Below are positions 25,982-34,149 of a stretch of 64,000 nt of DNA, piece by piece. The stretch comes from Kluyvera sp040932435 (GTDB lineage Bacteria; Pseudomonadota; Gammaproteobacteria; Enterobacterales; Enterobacteriaceae). A program made the position numbers and the translations under genes. Every line of letters starts with the position of its first letter. The first letter of the stretch is position 1. The notes below the pieces were generated by a model. It was not told the DNA's origin and made no database searches. It saw only the letters and a list, made by a program, of their open reading frames with translations. The DNA is taken from positions 86,594 to 150,593 of the forward strand of contig NZ_JBFQGA010000011.1 in the NCBI RefSeq assembly GCF_040932435.1. The letters are read 5' to 3'.

Positions 25982-26353
25982 TCACCGCGCCGAAAACACC
26001 TCTTTTGCTGCAAATAGCCCGTTGAGCGCTGCCGGGAATCCGGCATACACCGCCATCTGCATTATCACCTCAATAATTTCCTCCTGCGTTAATCCCACGT
26101 GCAGCGCGGCGGCTATGTGCACCTTCAACTGCGGCGCGGCGTTGCCCATGGCGGTAAGCGCGGCCACGGTGGCAATTTCCCGGCTGCGCAAGTCCAGGCC
26201 CGGACGAGCATAAATATCGCCAAATGGGAATTCGAGCAGGTAGCGGGCGAAGTCTGGTGCAATATCTCGCAAACTCTCCACGACCGCGTCACCGCCTTTG
26301 CCATCAACCTGTTGCAGCATTTTTTGACCGATAATAAAGCGTTCTGAATCCAT
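25982..26353 (-). CDS. Carboxymuconolactone-decarboxylase-family protein
   Basis: 123 residues. The LRSREIATVAALTAMGNAAP block and the following VHIAAALHVGLTQEEIIEVI match the CMD domain (PcaC-like). It has no cysteine at all, so it lacks the CxxC redox centre of AhpD and is not an alkylhydroperoxidase of that type. The substrate is unknown. It is divergent from a LysR regulator 88 bases away, suggesting control by that regulator. Both genes belong to the block between metL and the metL remnant. Confidence 0.85.
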   Translation of the reverse strand: MDSERFIIGQKMLQQVDGKGGDAVVESLRDIAPDFARYLLEFPFGDIYARPGLDLRSREIATVAALTAMGNAAPQLKVHIAAALHVGLTQEEIIEVIMQMAVYAGFPAALNGLFAAKEVFSAR

Positions 26354-26441
26354 GGTTAATTCCTCATAAGCCCGATGTAAGTCAGAGAATAGGCGGCGCA
26401 GAACAATTTGGATAATACCTATTCTGTGATACCTTTTCGGT

Positions 26442-27362
26442 ATGACAACATCTCTACTTCACTCTCTGGATCTTCGCCTGCTGCGTAACTTTGCGGTGGT
26501 GGCACAAGAGAACAATATGAGCCGCGCGGCGCAGCGTTTGTTTATGTCGCAGCCGCCGCTCAGCCGCCAGATTCGCCAGCTTGAAGAACGGCTGGGGCTG
26601 GCGCTTTTTGTCCGTCACACCAAGGGACTGACGCTCACCGATGAAGGGCAAAGGGTGCTGGAAATTATCCGCCCGCTGCTGGCGTTGCAGGATAAAACCT
26701 ATGCCACGCTCAGTAAGCTTGCGAAAACCGGCGAGCCGTCGCTGCGTTTTGGGCTGACGACGGCATTCGAGCAGGGGTTTTATGCAGCGCTGGAAACGCG
26801 TCTCACGCAGCGGGTTGCGGCGCTTAATATTGTGCGTCACGCTTCGCCGGAACTGGTGCGTCAGGTGCGACGGGGAAAACTGGATGCTGCGCTGGTGGCG
26901 CTGCCGCTGGAGAGCGCCGGGCTGACAGTCATCCCGCTGACTTTGCAGGAGCCATTGATTGCCGCCTTGCCAATGCACTGGCCGGAAGCTGATGCCGAAT
27001 CGCTGACGCTGAACGCCCTCAATGCCCGTCCCTTGTTCTGGTTTAAGCGCGAGCGTAATCCGGCCTTCTTCGATTACACGCGGGATATTTTTCGGCGAGC
27101 AGGCTACACACCTTCCTGCATTGAAGAGCCGCTGGAGCATGACGTGCTGCTCGCGCGTATTGCCCGTGGCGATGGTCTGAGTCTGTTTCCTGCGTCGTTT
27201 GCCGTCATTCAGCGGCAGGGCGTGATTTTTCGGCCTATTGATGAAGCGGCATTATGTGTTCAGTGTGGTTTGGTCATGTTATCGGAAAGTTCGGCGCGCC
27301 TTTTTTGGCTTCTGAACATGGTTCAAGCCGACCCGCGCGTGGATCTTTTCGGTAAGACGTGA
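26442..27362 (+). CDS. LysR-family transcriptional regulator
   Basis: 306 residues. N-terminal winged HTH (LDLRLLRNFAVVAQENNMSR AAQRLFMSQPPLSRQIRQLE), then a substrate-binding domain (LRFGLTTAFEQGFYAALETR onward). It probably controls the divergent CMD gene; the 88-base intergenic region holds A/T-rich inverted sequences suitable for LysR binding but no clear box. The effector is unknown. Its stop adjoins the degenerate copy of the metL end. Confidence 0.88.
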   Translation: MTTSLLHSLDLRLLRNFAVVAQENNMSRAAQRLFMSQPPLSRQIRQLEERLGLALFVRHTKGLTLTDEGQRVLEIIRPLLALQDKTYATLSKLAKTGEPSLRFGLTTAFEQGFYAALETRLTQRVAALNIVRHASPELVRQVRRGKLDAALVALPLESAGLTVIPLTLQEPLIAALPMHWPEADAESLTLNALNARPLFWFKRERNPAFFDYTRDIFRRAGYTPSCIEEPLEHDVLLARIARGDGLSLFPASFAVIQRQGVIFRPIDEAALCVQCGLVMLSESSARLFWLLNMVQADPRVDLFGKT

Positions 27363-27372
27363 TGCCCAAAAA

Positions 27373-27458
27373 ATTGATTCGTGGGCTGGGTGATGGTCGC
27401 GATATTTCCGTCGGGGGGGGATTCAGTCTGATATCAACCATCTGGCGCAACTGTTGTG
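27373..27458 (+). pseudogene. Degenerate second copy of the metL 3' end
   Basis: TTGATTCGTGGGCTGGG, GATTCAGTCTGATATCAACC and TGGCGCAACTGTTG closely follow the last 27 codons of metL (LVIRGPGAGRDVTAG, IQSDINRLAQLL), about 80% alike by eye. A base is missing in the G run at about 27413-27420, which breaks the frame. No other metL sequence precedes it. It marks where the intact metL end lay before, or arrived with, the 25.9-27.4 kb block. Confidence 0.85.
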
Positions 27459-27521
27459 CCGAACTCTGTAGGTCGGGTAGGGCATTTATTCTGCCATCCG
27501 GCAGAGTTACGCTTTCGTCAA

Positions 27522-27553
27522 AACCTCCGACTATGTCGGAGGTTATTTATTTT
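27522..27553 (+). terminator. Terminator between the LysR gene/metL remnant and the GH1 operon
   Basis: Stem AACCTCCGAC (27522-27531) with GTCGGAGGTT (27535-27544), loop TAT, followed by ATTTATTTTT. Rightward by its T-rich tail. Confidence 0.85.
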
Positions 27554-27560
27554 TAATTAA

Positions 27561-29015
27561 TTACTCTAAATCTTTACCATCGGACTCGATACACTTTTTG
27601 TACCAATAGAATGAATCTTTCTTCACTCTATGAAAATCGCCCTCGCCTTCATCATTCATATCGACATAAATGAAACCGTATCGCTTATCCATTTGACCTG
27701 TGGTGAATGAAACTAAATCAATGGGTGCCCAGGACGTGTATCCAAAAATATCTACCCCTTCCTCCCTTGCTTTCATCAGGCTTTTGATATGACTTCTGTG
27801 ATAATCAATTCGGTAAGTATCGTGAATCAATCCATCAGCATCAATTTTATCATGTGCACCTAATCCATTCTCCACGTCAAAGAGTGGGATTTGGTAACGG
27901 TCATAGATAAAGTGCAAGAAATACTCATAACCTGTTGGGTCAATTTGCCAGCCCCAATCACTTGCTTTTAAATATGGGTTTATGATTGAATGTTGTACAC
28001 CAGCACCATCCAATACTTCACCTTCATCTTTATGTGTCGTGAAGACATTAGACATATAATATGAGTAAGCTAAGAAATCTGATTTACCTTCTGATAAATC
28101 TTTTTCATCTTGCTCACTGATGACCAAACTAACCCCATTATCTTTCCAGATACGTGTGGCGTAGGAAGGGTAATAGCCTCTTACCATCGTATCAGCACAA
28201 TATCCAAACAGGTTTTGGAATATTTTATAATTCTCAATGACATCTTCTGGATCACATGTATATGGATATGAGCAGTATCCTGCAACCATACATCCCACTT
28301 TGATATTGGGATCTATTTCATGGGCAACGATTGTTGCTCTTGCAGAAGCCACCATTTGATTATGTAATTCTGTATAAGCAACCTGCTTCCCTTCCTTTAC
28401 ATCGAAATGCAAAAGAATATTGATTTCATTGAATGTTAACCATTTATTCACTAAATCTTTGTATTCAGTAAAGCAAACTCTGGCGAATTCGACAAATTGG
28501 TTAATCATCTCCCTATTTGTCCAATCTTTATATGTTTCTTCTAGATAAGTCGGCTCGTCATACTTATACAAGGTAATAACGGGGTCCATCCCGTGCTTAC
28601 GACATTCTTTAAACACATTACGATAGAACTCTACACCCGCCTGATTTACCCCACCCTCAACACCTTTTGGGAAAATTCTTGCCCAGGAAACAGTTGTATT
28701 AAAGGTTGTAAATCCCATTTCGGCAAGCAAGGCGATATCTTCTTTATATCGGTGATAGAAGTCGATCCCTACATGATTGGTATATTTGATATCGTCAAAT
28801 AGGTGATATTTAGCACCTTCGGGCAAATGATCAAATTGTCTCATTTTGCCCCGTGATCCGTCTTTATTGAGATAATGGATATAACGGCGGTCTTCTGTTG
28901 ACCCTGGGGCACCAAAATCTACCTGTACTGGGCTTTTCCCACCTTCATCCCATGCACCTTCACATTGAGCCGCTGATAAAGAGCCGCCCCATAAAAATTT
29001 TTCTGATAGACTCAT
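27561..29015 (-). CDS. GH1 6-phospho-beta-glycosidase, atypical subsite; candidate beta-alloside-6-phosphate hydrolase
   Basis: A 484-residue glycoside hydrolase family 1 enzyme. Acid/base Glu197 is in TFNEIN, nucleophile Glu382 in DVENGLGAHD, and Gln17 in AAQCEGAW. The phosphate-binding residues of phospho-glycosidases are kept (Ser436 in DLVS, Lys444 and Tyr446 in DKRYGFIYVD). The usual SH(Y/F)EMP block reads YKYDEP (150-155), so the conserved His, which contacts the sugar 3-OH in GH1 enzymes, is Lys151. Last gene of the PTS-RpiB-AlsE operon, 23 bases after the epimerase gene, with AAGGA before the ATG. The gene is markedly more AT-rich than its neighbours, pointing to separate acquisition, perhaps from a Firmicute. 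Sugar specificity is inferred. Confidence 0.88.
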   Translation of the reverse strand: MSLSEKFLWGGSLSAAQCEGAWDEGGKSPVQVDFGAPGSTEDRRYIHYLNKDGSRGKMRQFDHLPEGAKYHLFDDIKYTNHVGIDFYHRYKEDIALLAEMGFTTFNTTVSWARIFPKGVEGGVNQAGVEFYRNVFKECRKHGMDPVITLYKYDEPTYLEETYKDWTNREMINQFVEFARVCFTEYKDLVNKWLTFNEINILLHFDVKEGKQVAYTELHNQMVASARATIVAHEIDPNIKVGCMVAGYCSYPYTCDPEDVIENYKIFQNLFGYCADTMVRGYYPSYATRIWKDNGVSLVISEQDEKDLSEGKSDFLAYSYYMSNVFTTHKDEGEVLDGAGVQHSIINPYLKASDWGWQIDPTGYEYFLHFIYDRYQIPLFDVENGLGAHDKIDADGLIHDTYRIDYHRSHIKSLMKAREEGVDIFGYTSWAPIDLVSFTTGQMDKRYGFIYVDMNDEGEGDFHRVKKDSFYWYKKCIESDGKDLE

Positions 29016-29038
29016 TTTTTTCCTTAAAGGCGTTTAGG

Positions 29039-29728
29039 TTAGAGAGAGGGTTCGGCTGAGACATCAGATAATTCAATCTGTTTACGCAGAATGGTCATCG
29101 CCTGTGAGTAAGACATGTCTTTGCGAAATAAACCCGCGGTACCTAAAATGAACATGTCGACATCCGTTCCCAGCGTTCTGACAACATCAGGAGAAATAGC
29201 GCCATCAATAGCAATCTGAGCTTTGCTCTGATGTTGTTGTAGCATTGTTCTCAATCGACGAATTTTATTCACCGAGGCCGTAATAAAAGGTTGGCCTGCA
29301 AAACCCGGATTGACCGACATAACCATAACCACATCCACAACATCCAGCACTTCTTCAAGTATGCTCAGAGAGGTTCCTGGGTTAATCGCAACACCGGCTT
29401 TAATTCCCCTACTGCGAATATTACTTAAAGTACGATGCAAATGAATCGGTGATTCGGCATGAACATAAATAATGCTACAACCCAGTTCAGCGAAACGATC
29501 TATATAGGGATCAGGGTTCGTCACCATCAAATGTACATCGTAAGGAACAGTGGCCAGTTTAGACACGGCTTTAATGTCTTCCGGGCCAAGAGCGAAATTG
29601 GGCACAAAGTGGCCGTCCATCACATCGATATGGAACAGCGAGGCGCCCGCCGCCTCGAGGTCAGCCAACTCTTCCCCAAGCCGCGAGAAATCTACACACA
29701 TCAGAGAGGGGCAAAATTGGGTTTTCAT
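29039..29728 (-). CDS. alsE-like: Ribulose-/allulose-phosphate 3-epimerase (AlsE-like)
   Basis: 229 residues, TIM-barrel epimerase. Metal ligands His33, Asp35 (FHIDVMDGHF), His66 (DVHLMV) and Asp175 (IAIDGAI) are all present, with VNPGFAGQPF for the phosphate loop. The family includes Rpe (ribulose-5-P) and AlsE (allulose-6-P to fructose-6-P). Next to an RpiB-like isomerase and an AlsR-like regulator, the AlsE role is the better guess, since core metabolism already needs an rpe elsewhere. Its ATG overlaps the RpiB stop by four bases (ATGA). Confidence 0.85.
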   Translation of the reverse strand: MKTQFCPSLMCVDFSRLGEELADLEAAGASLFHIDVMDGHFVPNFALGPEDIKAVSKLATVPYDVHLMVTNPDPYIDRFAELGCSIIYVHAESPIHLHRTLSNIRSRGIKAGVAINPGTSLSILEEVLDVVDVVMVMSVNPGFAGQPFITASVNKIRRLRTMLQQHQSKAQIAIDGAISPDVVRTLGTDVDMFILGTAGLFRKDMSYSQAMTILRKQIELSDVSAEPSL

Positions 29729-30171
29729 TGTTGCGCCTCTTCTATGGCTGCGATCATTTCCACGCGCTTCTGGTGACGTTCACCCTCAAAGTGTGCATCC
29801 AGCCAAGCATCAACGATCATTTTTGCCAGTTCAGCCCCAACGACGCGAGAACCAAAAGAGAGCACGTTAGTATTGTTGTGTGAGCGAGAAAGCTTCGCTG
29901 AGTAAGGCTCGCTACACACTACGGCACGAATACCATTCACTTTGTTGGCGGCAATCGAAATGCCGATCCCCGATCCGCAAATAACGATGCCAAGGTCAGC
30001 CTCTCCTGACATCACCGCTTCCGCCACGGCTTTACCATAAATGGGATAATCAGTGCGCGTTTCAGAGTGCGCGCCTTTATCAATGACAGTGATCCCGCGA
30101 GCGACAAGGTGTTCGGTAATCGTTGGTTTAAGAATGATACCTACGTGATCGCAACCAATTGCAATTTTCAT
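29725..30171 (-). CDS. rpiB-like: RpiB-family isomerase, candidate allose-6-phosphate isomerase (AlsI)
   Basis: 148 residues from the ATG at 30171, which has GGGAG five bases upstream. The sequence IAIGCDHVGIILK, catalytic Cys65 in VICGSGIGIS and RSHNNTNVLSFGSRVVG are RpiB hallmarks; strongly similar to E. coli RpiB, which is also the allose-6-P isomerase. It interconverts ribose-5-P/ribulose-5-P and, in some members, allose-6-P/allulose-6-P. Encoded between the PTS and the epimerase, it would supply allulose-6-P. E. coli RpiB has CGTGVGIS; here the residue after CG is Ser. Confidence 0.87.
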   Translation of the reverse strand: MKIAIGCDHVGIILKPTITEHLVARGITVIDKGAHSETRTDYPIYGKAVAEAVMSGEADLGIVICGSGIGISIAANKVNGIRAVVCSEPYSAKLSRSHNNTNVLSFGSRVVGAELAKMIVDAWLDAHFEGERHQKRVEMIAAIEEAQQ

Positions 30172-30227
30172 GCTTTCTCCCTTAATCATTTGAAGGTTTT
30201 AACGGCTGGAAAACCCAGCCGAAGTTG

Positions 30228-31835
30228 TTAATGCGCGCTATCCAGACAATCTTCCAGGCTGGACTTGATAAGCGTGACGTGTGGACCGTAGATAACCTGT
30301 ATCCCATTGCCTTTTCTAATGACGCCTTTCGCACCGGATGCCTTGAGCATGGCGTCATCGACTAGGTTTTCATCAACAACGGTGATACGCAGGCGCGTGG
30401 CGCAGCAGTCGAGGTCAGAGATATTGGCCTCTCCTCCCAGCCCGTTCAGGATGAGCGCTGAAACTTCATCGCTATTGGCTTTGTGGCTGGATACGGACTG
30501 CTTGTCCCGCGCTTCTAGATCCTTGCGGGTGTAGAGTTTCGTTTCCTGGGAGTCATCTTCTCGTCCCGGCGTCTTGAAGTTGAAATGCGTGATGGCGAAG
30601 CGGAACGTGAAGTAATAAATAGGGAATAACGGGATCCCAATCAGGATGGCGTTTATCCAGTGTGTCTTCGCGTTGCCCTGCATGACGCCGAAAAGGATGA
30701 AGTCAATCAGGCTACCGGAGAAGGTTTGCCCGACACCGACGTTAAAGATATGGCAAAGCATGAAGGACAGCCCTGCCAGCACGCAGTGCATGACGTACAG
30801 CAGCGGTGCGGCGAACAGGAAAGAGAATTCAATCGGTTCAGTGATACCGGTCAGAATGGCCGTTAACGTTGCCGACAGCAGTAGACCTAAAACCAGCTTG
30901 CGTTTTTCTGGGCGAGCGGTGTGATAGATAGCCAGCGCGGCGCCAGGAATACCAAACATATAGAAAGGAAACTTACCGGCCATAAAGCGGGTAGCATCGA
31001 CGGAAAAGATCTGAGTGTGTGGACTCGCGAGCTCGGCAAAGAAGATATTGGTGGCACCTGAAACGGCGACGCCGTCAATAAGATGCGTACCGCCAAGGCC
31101 GGTTTGTAGGAACGGCATGGCAAAGACATGATGCAGGCCGAAAGGAATAAGTGCGCGTTCCATCAGGCCATAAAGGAAGGTTCCCGCATAACCGGCGCTG
31201 TTCACCAGATCTCCGATATGTAAAATCCCTCGCTGTATTGTTGGCCAGATAAAGAACATCAGGATGCCAACGCAAAGAAAGGTGACGGCGGAGATAATCG
31301 GAATAAATCGCGTACCTCCGAAAAACGAGAAGGTGGTCGGCAGTTCTATCCGGTAAAAACGATTGTGCAGAGCTGCGACGCCAAGACCGGCAATTACCCC
31401 ACCAAAGACGCCCATTTGCAGAGAGTTAATACCTAGTGTCATCCCCAGTGAACCTTCAGGAAGCACACCCGGAGTCAGCAAGTTGTTAATGTCCAGCATT
31501 GCATTGATGGTGGCATGCATCACTAAAAAACCGATAGCGCCAGAAATAGCCGCCACTTCTTTTTCTTTTTTTGCCATCCCAAGTGCTACACCGATAGCAA
31601 AAATAACCGGTAGGTTAGCGAAGATAATGCCGCCAGAACTTTTCATTACGGTAAGCAAGGCGTGAAGTGTGGTTCCTGCACCTAAGAGGGATTCGAGTCC
31701 ATACGAATCGATAGTCGTTTGGTTAGTGAATGAAGCCCCAATGCCTAATAACAGCCCCGCGACCGGGAGAAGGGCTATAGGGAGCATAAAAGAGCGCCCT
31801 GTGCGCTGTAGAATTCCGAATATTGTTGTTTTCAT
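30228..31835 (-). CDS. PTS permease IIC-IIB, glucose/glucoside family
   Basis: 535 residues. The N-terminal IIC membrane domain (about residues 1-410) has GITEPIEFSFLFAAP and ERALIPFGLHHVF, typical of the PtsG/MalX/NagE family. The C-terminal IIB domain carries the phospho-cysteine Cys478 in CCATRLRITV. No IIA domain is present, so it should use the glucose IIA protein (Crr). First gene of the operon. It would import and phosphorylate the sugar or glycoside that the three downstream enzymes process. Substrate unknown. The ribosome site before the ATG is weak. Confidence 0.88.
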   Translation of the reverse strand: MKTTIFGILQRTGRSFMLPIALLPVAGLLLGIGASFTNQTTIDSYGLESLLGAGTTLHALLTVMKSSGGIIFANLPVIFAIGVALGMAKKEKEVAAISGAIGFLVMHATINAMLDINNLLTPGVLPEGSLGMTLGINSLQMGVFGGVIAGLGVAALHNRFYRIELPTTFSFFGGTRFIPIISAVTFLCVGILMFFIWPTIQRGILHIGDLVNSAGYAGTFLYGLMERALIPFGLHHVFAMPFLQTGLGGTHLIDGVAVSGATNIFFAELASPHTQIFSVDATRFMAGKFPFYMFGIPGAALAIYHTARPEKRKLVLGLLLSATLTAILTGITEPIEFSFLFAAPLLYVMHCVLAGLSFMLCHIFNVGVGQTFSGSLIDFILFGVMQGNAKTHWINAILIGIPLFPIYYFTFRFAITHFNFKTPGREDDSQETKLYTRKDLEARDKQSVSSHKANSDEVSALILNGLGGEANISDLDCCATRLRITVVDENLVDDAMLKASGAKGVIRKGNGIQVIYGPHVTLIKSSLEDCLDSAH

Positions 31836-32186
31836 CGTGTTTTTTGACCATGTTAGGGTACAACAATCGAATCAAAGTCAGGCAATAAATCGAAACGCAG
31901 TTTATCGCCACCGAGCAATAACTTTACGATTTAGATTATTGTTGTGAAGTTAGTGTCGGTCAATAGCTGTTTACGATCAACTTCACAAAACGATCAATTA
32001 TTGTGATTTTATGGTTCACGGTACGGTTAATCTCATTGGGGTTGTTTAATTAAAAGGTGAATTTAATTCACAGTTATAATTGTATTTGTGAAAAAAACTG
32101 CGGTCTCAGCGGGCTAATCATTTGACCGTCTATCACCTTGTGATAATCTTTCTCCTATCTCTTTCAGCGCAATAACAGTGTAAAAA
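31836..32186. promoter_or_regulatory. Divergent promoter region of the PTS operon and RpiR gene, with repeated GTGAA/TTCAC sites
   Basis: An AT-rich 351-bp gap. It contains TTGTGAAGTT at 31942-31951 and its exact inverse AACTTCACAA at 31979-31988. A perfect palindrome GTGAATTTAATTCAC lies at 32057-32071, and single copies GGTTCAC (about 32014) and TTGTGAA (about 32086). These are good candidates for operators of the divergent RpiR-family regulator. Some also resemble CRP half-sites, but the TGTGA/TCACA spacing does not fit the CRP consensus. Confidence 0.55.
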
Positions 32187-33074
32187 ATGACCATAAATCA
32201 AGATCCCATTCAAGAAATGGACAGCACGTTAGCCATTGGGGCACGAATAAAAATGTCCCTTTCACAGTTGAATCCGACTGAGCGAAGAATAGTTGAGTGG
32301 TTGATTACTAAAGGAAATATCAGTAAGAATACGAGTCTGCGCGAAGTGGCTGGAGCTTTAAAAGTTTCAGAGCCGCTGCTGGTTAAGGTGGCTAAAAAGA
32401 TCGGTTTTTCGGGTTTTAGGGAATTACGCAGCGCGCTTATCAGCTACTTTGAGTCTCTTCCTTATGAGAGAGAAGAGGAGATCACTGAGCATGATAGCCT
32501 GGACACTGTACTGGATAAGGTTTTTTCAAATAGTATTCAGGTGCTTAAAGAGGCGCGGTCGGTAGCTGATTCAGCCACGATAGGTAAAGCCGCGCATCTA
32601 ATATTTCATGCGCGTAGAGTCATCATTTTTAGTGTTGGTGGTTCAGCTTCGGTTGGCCAGGATTTTGAACACAAGCTCTTGCGAATCGGCATTATCAGCC
32701 ATGCGTACAGCGATTTTCATCTGATGTTAATGACCGCGAGCCAGCTCGATGAAAATGATGTTGTGATCGCCATTTCACAAACAGGTGTGACCCGCGAAAC
32801 GTTAAGTGCTGTGAATACAGCGCGGGCACGCAAGGCCAAAGTCATTTGCATTACTAATGATAACGGTTCGCCGATTTCGCAATGTTCTGATTTATCGATT
32901 TTTAGCCCGGCGATGAGTGGCCCGCTTCTTGGGCAAAATGCCGTGGCCAGAATTGTGCAGTTGAACCTGCTGGACAGCCTGTTTATTGCCATTTTGCTGG
33001 AAGATTACCAGGGAAATAAAGAGCGACTGTCAAGAGGGATAGAGATTGTTAATCCGTTACACAGTGGCAAATAA
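32187..33074 (+). CDS. alsR-like: RpiR-family regulator, similar to allose repressor AlsR
   Basis: 295 residues (E. coli AlsR/RpiR 296). N-terminal HTH_6 domain with RRIVEWLITKGNISKN, SEPLLVKVAKKIGFSGF and RELRSALISYFES, then a C-terminal SIS sugar-phosphate-binding domain (about residues 125-260). The segments IVEWL, VAxALxVSE, FSGFRxLRSAL and GPLLGQNAVARIVQLNLLD parallel E. coli AlsR particularly closely. It probably represses the divergent PTS operon and senses a pathway sugar phosphate. Convergent with the MalI-like gene 25 bases downstream. Confidence 0.85.
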   Translation: MTINQDPIQEMDSTLAIGARIKMSLSQLNPTERRIVEWLITKGNISKNTSLREVAGALKVSEPLLVKVAKKIGFSGFRELRSALISYFESLPYEREEEITEHDSLDTVLDKVFSNSIQVLKEARSVADSATIGKAAHLIFHARRVIIFSVGGSASVGQDFEHKLLRIGIISHAYSDFHLMLMTASQLDENDVVIAISQTGVTRETLSAVNTARARKAKVICITNDNGSPISQCSDLSIFSPAMSGPLLGQNAVARIVQLNLLDSLFIAILLEDYQGNKERLSRGIEIVNPLHSGK

Positions 33075-33099
33075 ACCCGGAGCGATAGGGTGCTCAGCT

Positions 33100-34116
33100 T
33101 TAAGCTGATTCGCGCGCGACCAGTTGTCCGGATAGGGTGATGGATTGGTTTTGCAACGCCGGGTCTTTGAGCTTACGGATCATCAGCGTCGCCGCCTGGC
33201 GACCCGTTTCTTCACTGGCAGACGAGATATAGCTAAACGCCGGTGAGGTGAGGTTGATGTGCAGCATATCCTCAAAGCCAATCAGCGCCACCTGCTGGGT
33301 TAGGAAAACGTCTTTCCCTACGGTGCGACCCACGTTATGAATCCCATCAATACAGCCGATCATGGCATCGGGTGAATGGCACAGCACGGCGGTGATGGCG
33401 TTGTTGTTTTCCAGCAATTGCCGCGTAGCGATGCTGGCGGCGCGGGTATCGTCACCACAGGCCGGGATGAACTCTTCGCGTGGGGTAATCCCGTAGCGGG
33501 TTAAGGTGTTGCGAAAACCCTCCAGCCGCTGTTGACGAATGAGGTTATTTTCCTGACCGCCTAGGTAGGCGATATAACGATGCCCACGCTCGATAAGATA
33601 ACGGGTGGCGAGGCTTGCCGCCTGTTGGTTATCGCGAAGAACCAGATTACACGCCTCTTTAATGGGCGATTGCGACACCACCACGAGCGGCATTGGGCAC
33701 TGACGAATTTGCACGGGAAGCGTATCACGGCTGACGTCCGACGCCAGATAGATAACCCCGGCGACGCCCTGCTGCTTAAATGACAGCAGGCAGCGTTCTA
33801 GATGCTCATGTTCGTTGAGTGGCTGGCCGAGGAAAACCATAAAACCCTGTGCTTCCAGCTCCTGAACAATGCTCGCCATCACCTTGATAGAAAAGCTGTC
33901 GCTAAAGTCTCGCAGGATCAGGCCAATGAGATTTGAGGTGTTGGAACGAAGGTTGGCGGCGGCAATATTGTGGACATAGCCCAGCTCATTGATGGCGGCC
34001 TGCACTTTTTCGATAGTCGCTTCAGAAATTTTCCCTTTCTGGCGCAGCACCAGCGAGACGGTCGAAACCGATACGCCCGCTCTTTTTGCGACATCTATTA
34101 TGCTGACCTTCTTCAA
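33100..34116 (-). CDS. malI-like: LacI-family repressor, MalI-like
   Basis: 338 residues starting at TTG 34116, chosen because AGGGAG lies six bases upstream and the LacI-type HTH begins at once (KKVSIIDVAKRAGVSVSTVS); a more distal ATG at 34188 would add an unnatural 24-residue tail. The C-terminal half is the periplasmic-binding-like effector domain. It resembles E. coli MalI over GVSVSTVSLVL, LGGQ and related blocks. It lies downstream of a MalX-like PTS on the same strand, with a hairpin between them. Likely target: the 16-bp palindrome at 35780-35795. Confidence 0.85.
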   Translation of the reverse strand: MKKVSIIDVAKRAGVSVSTVSLVLRQKGKISEATIEKVQAAINELGYVHNIAAANLRSNTSNLIGLILRDFSDSFSIKVMASIVQELEAQGFMVFLGQPLNEHEHLERCLLSFKQQGVAGVIYLASDVSRDTLPVQIRQCPMPLVVVSQSPIKEACNLVLRDNQQAASLATRYLIERGHRYIAYLGGQENNLIRQQRLEGFRNTLTRYGITPREEFIPACGDDTRAASIATRQLLENNNAITAVLCHSPDAMIGCIDGIHNVGRTVGKDVFLTQQVALIGFEDMLHINLTSPAFSYISSASEETGRQAATLMIRKLKDPALQNQSITLSGQLVARESA

Positions 34117-34149
34117 AAATCGCTCCCTGAGCTGTTTCGCAAATCCACA

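Noticed and set aside
27359..27556. Small plus-strand reading frame after the LysR gene
   Set aside because: It is an out-of-frame reading of the metL remnant and the terminator; no ribosome site or family.
32056..32072. Candidate CRP site GGTGAATTTAATTCACAG
   Set aside because: The spacing between GTGA and TCAC is seven, not six, so it fits a local repressor palindrome better than CRP.
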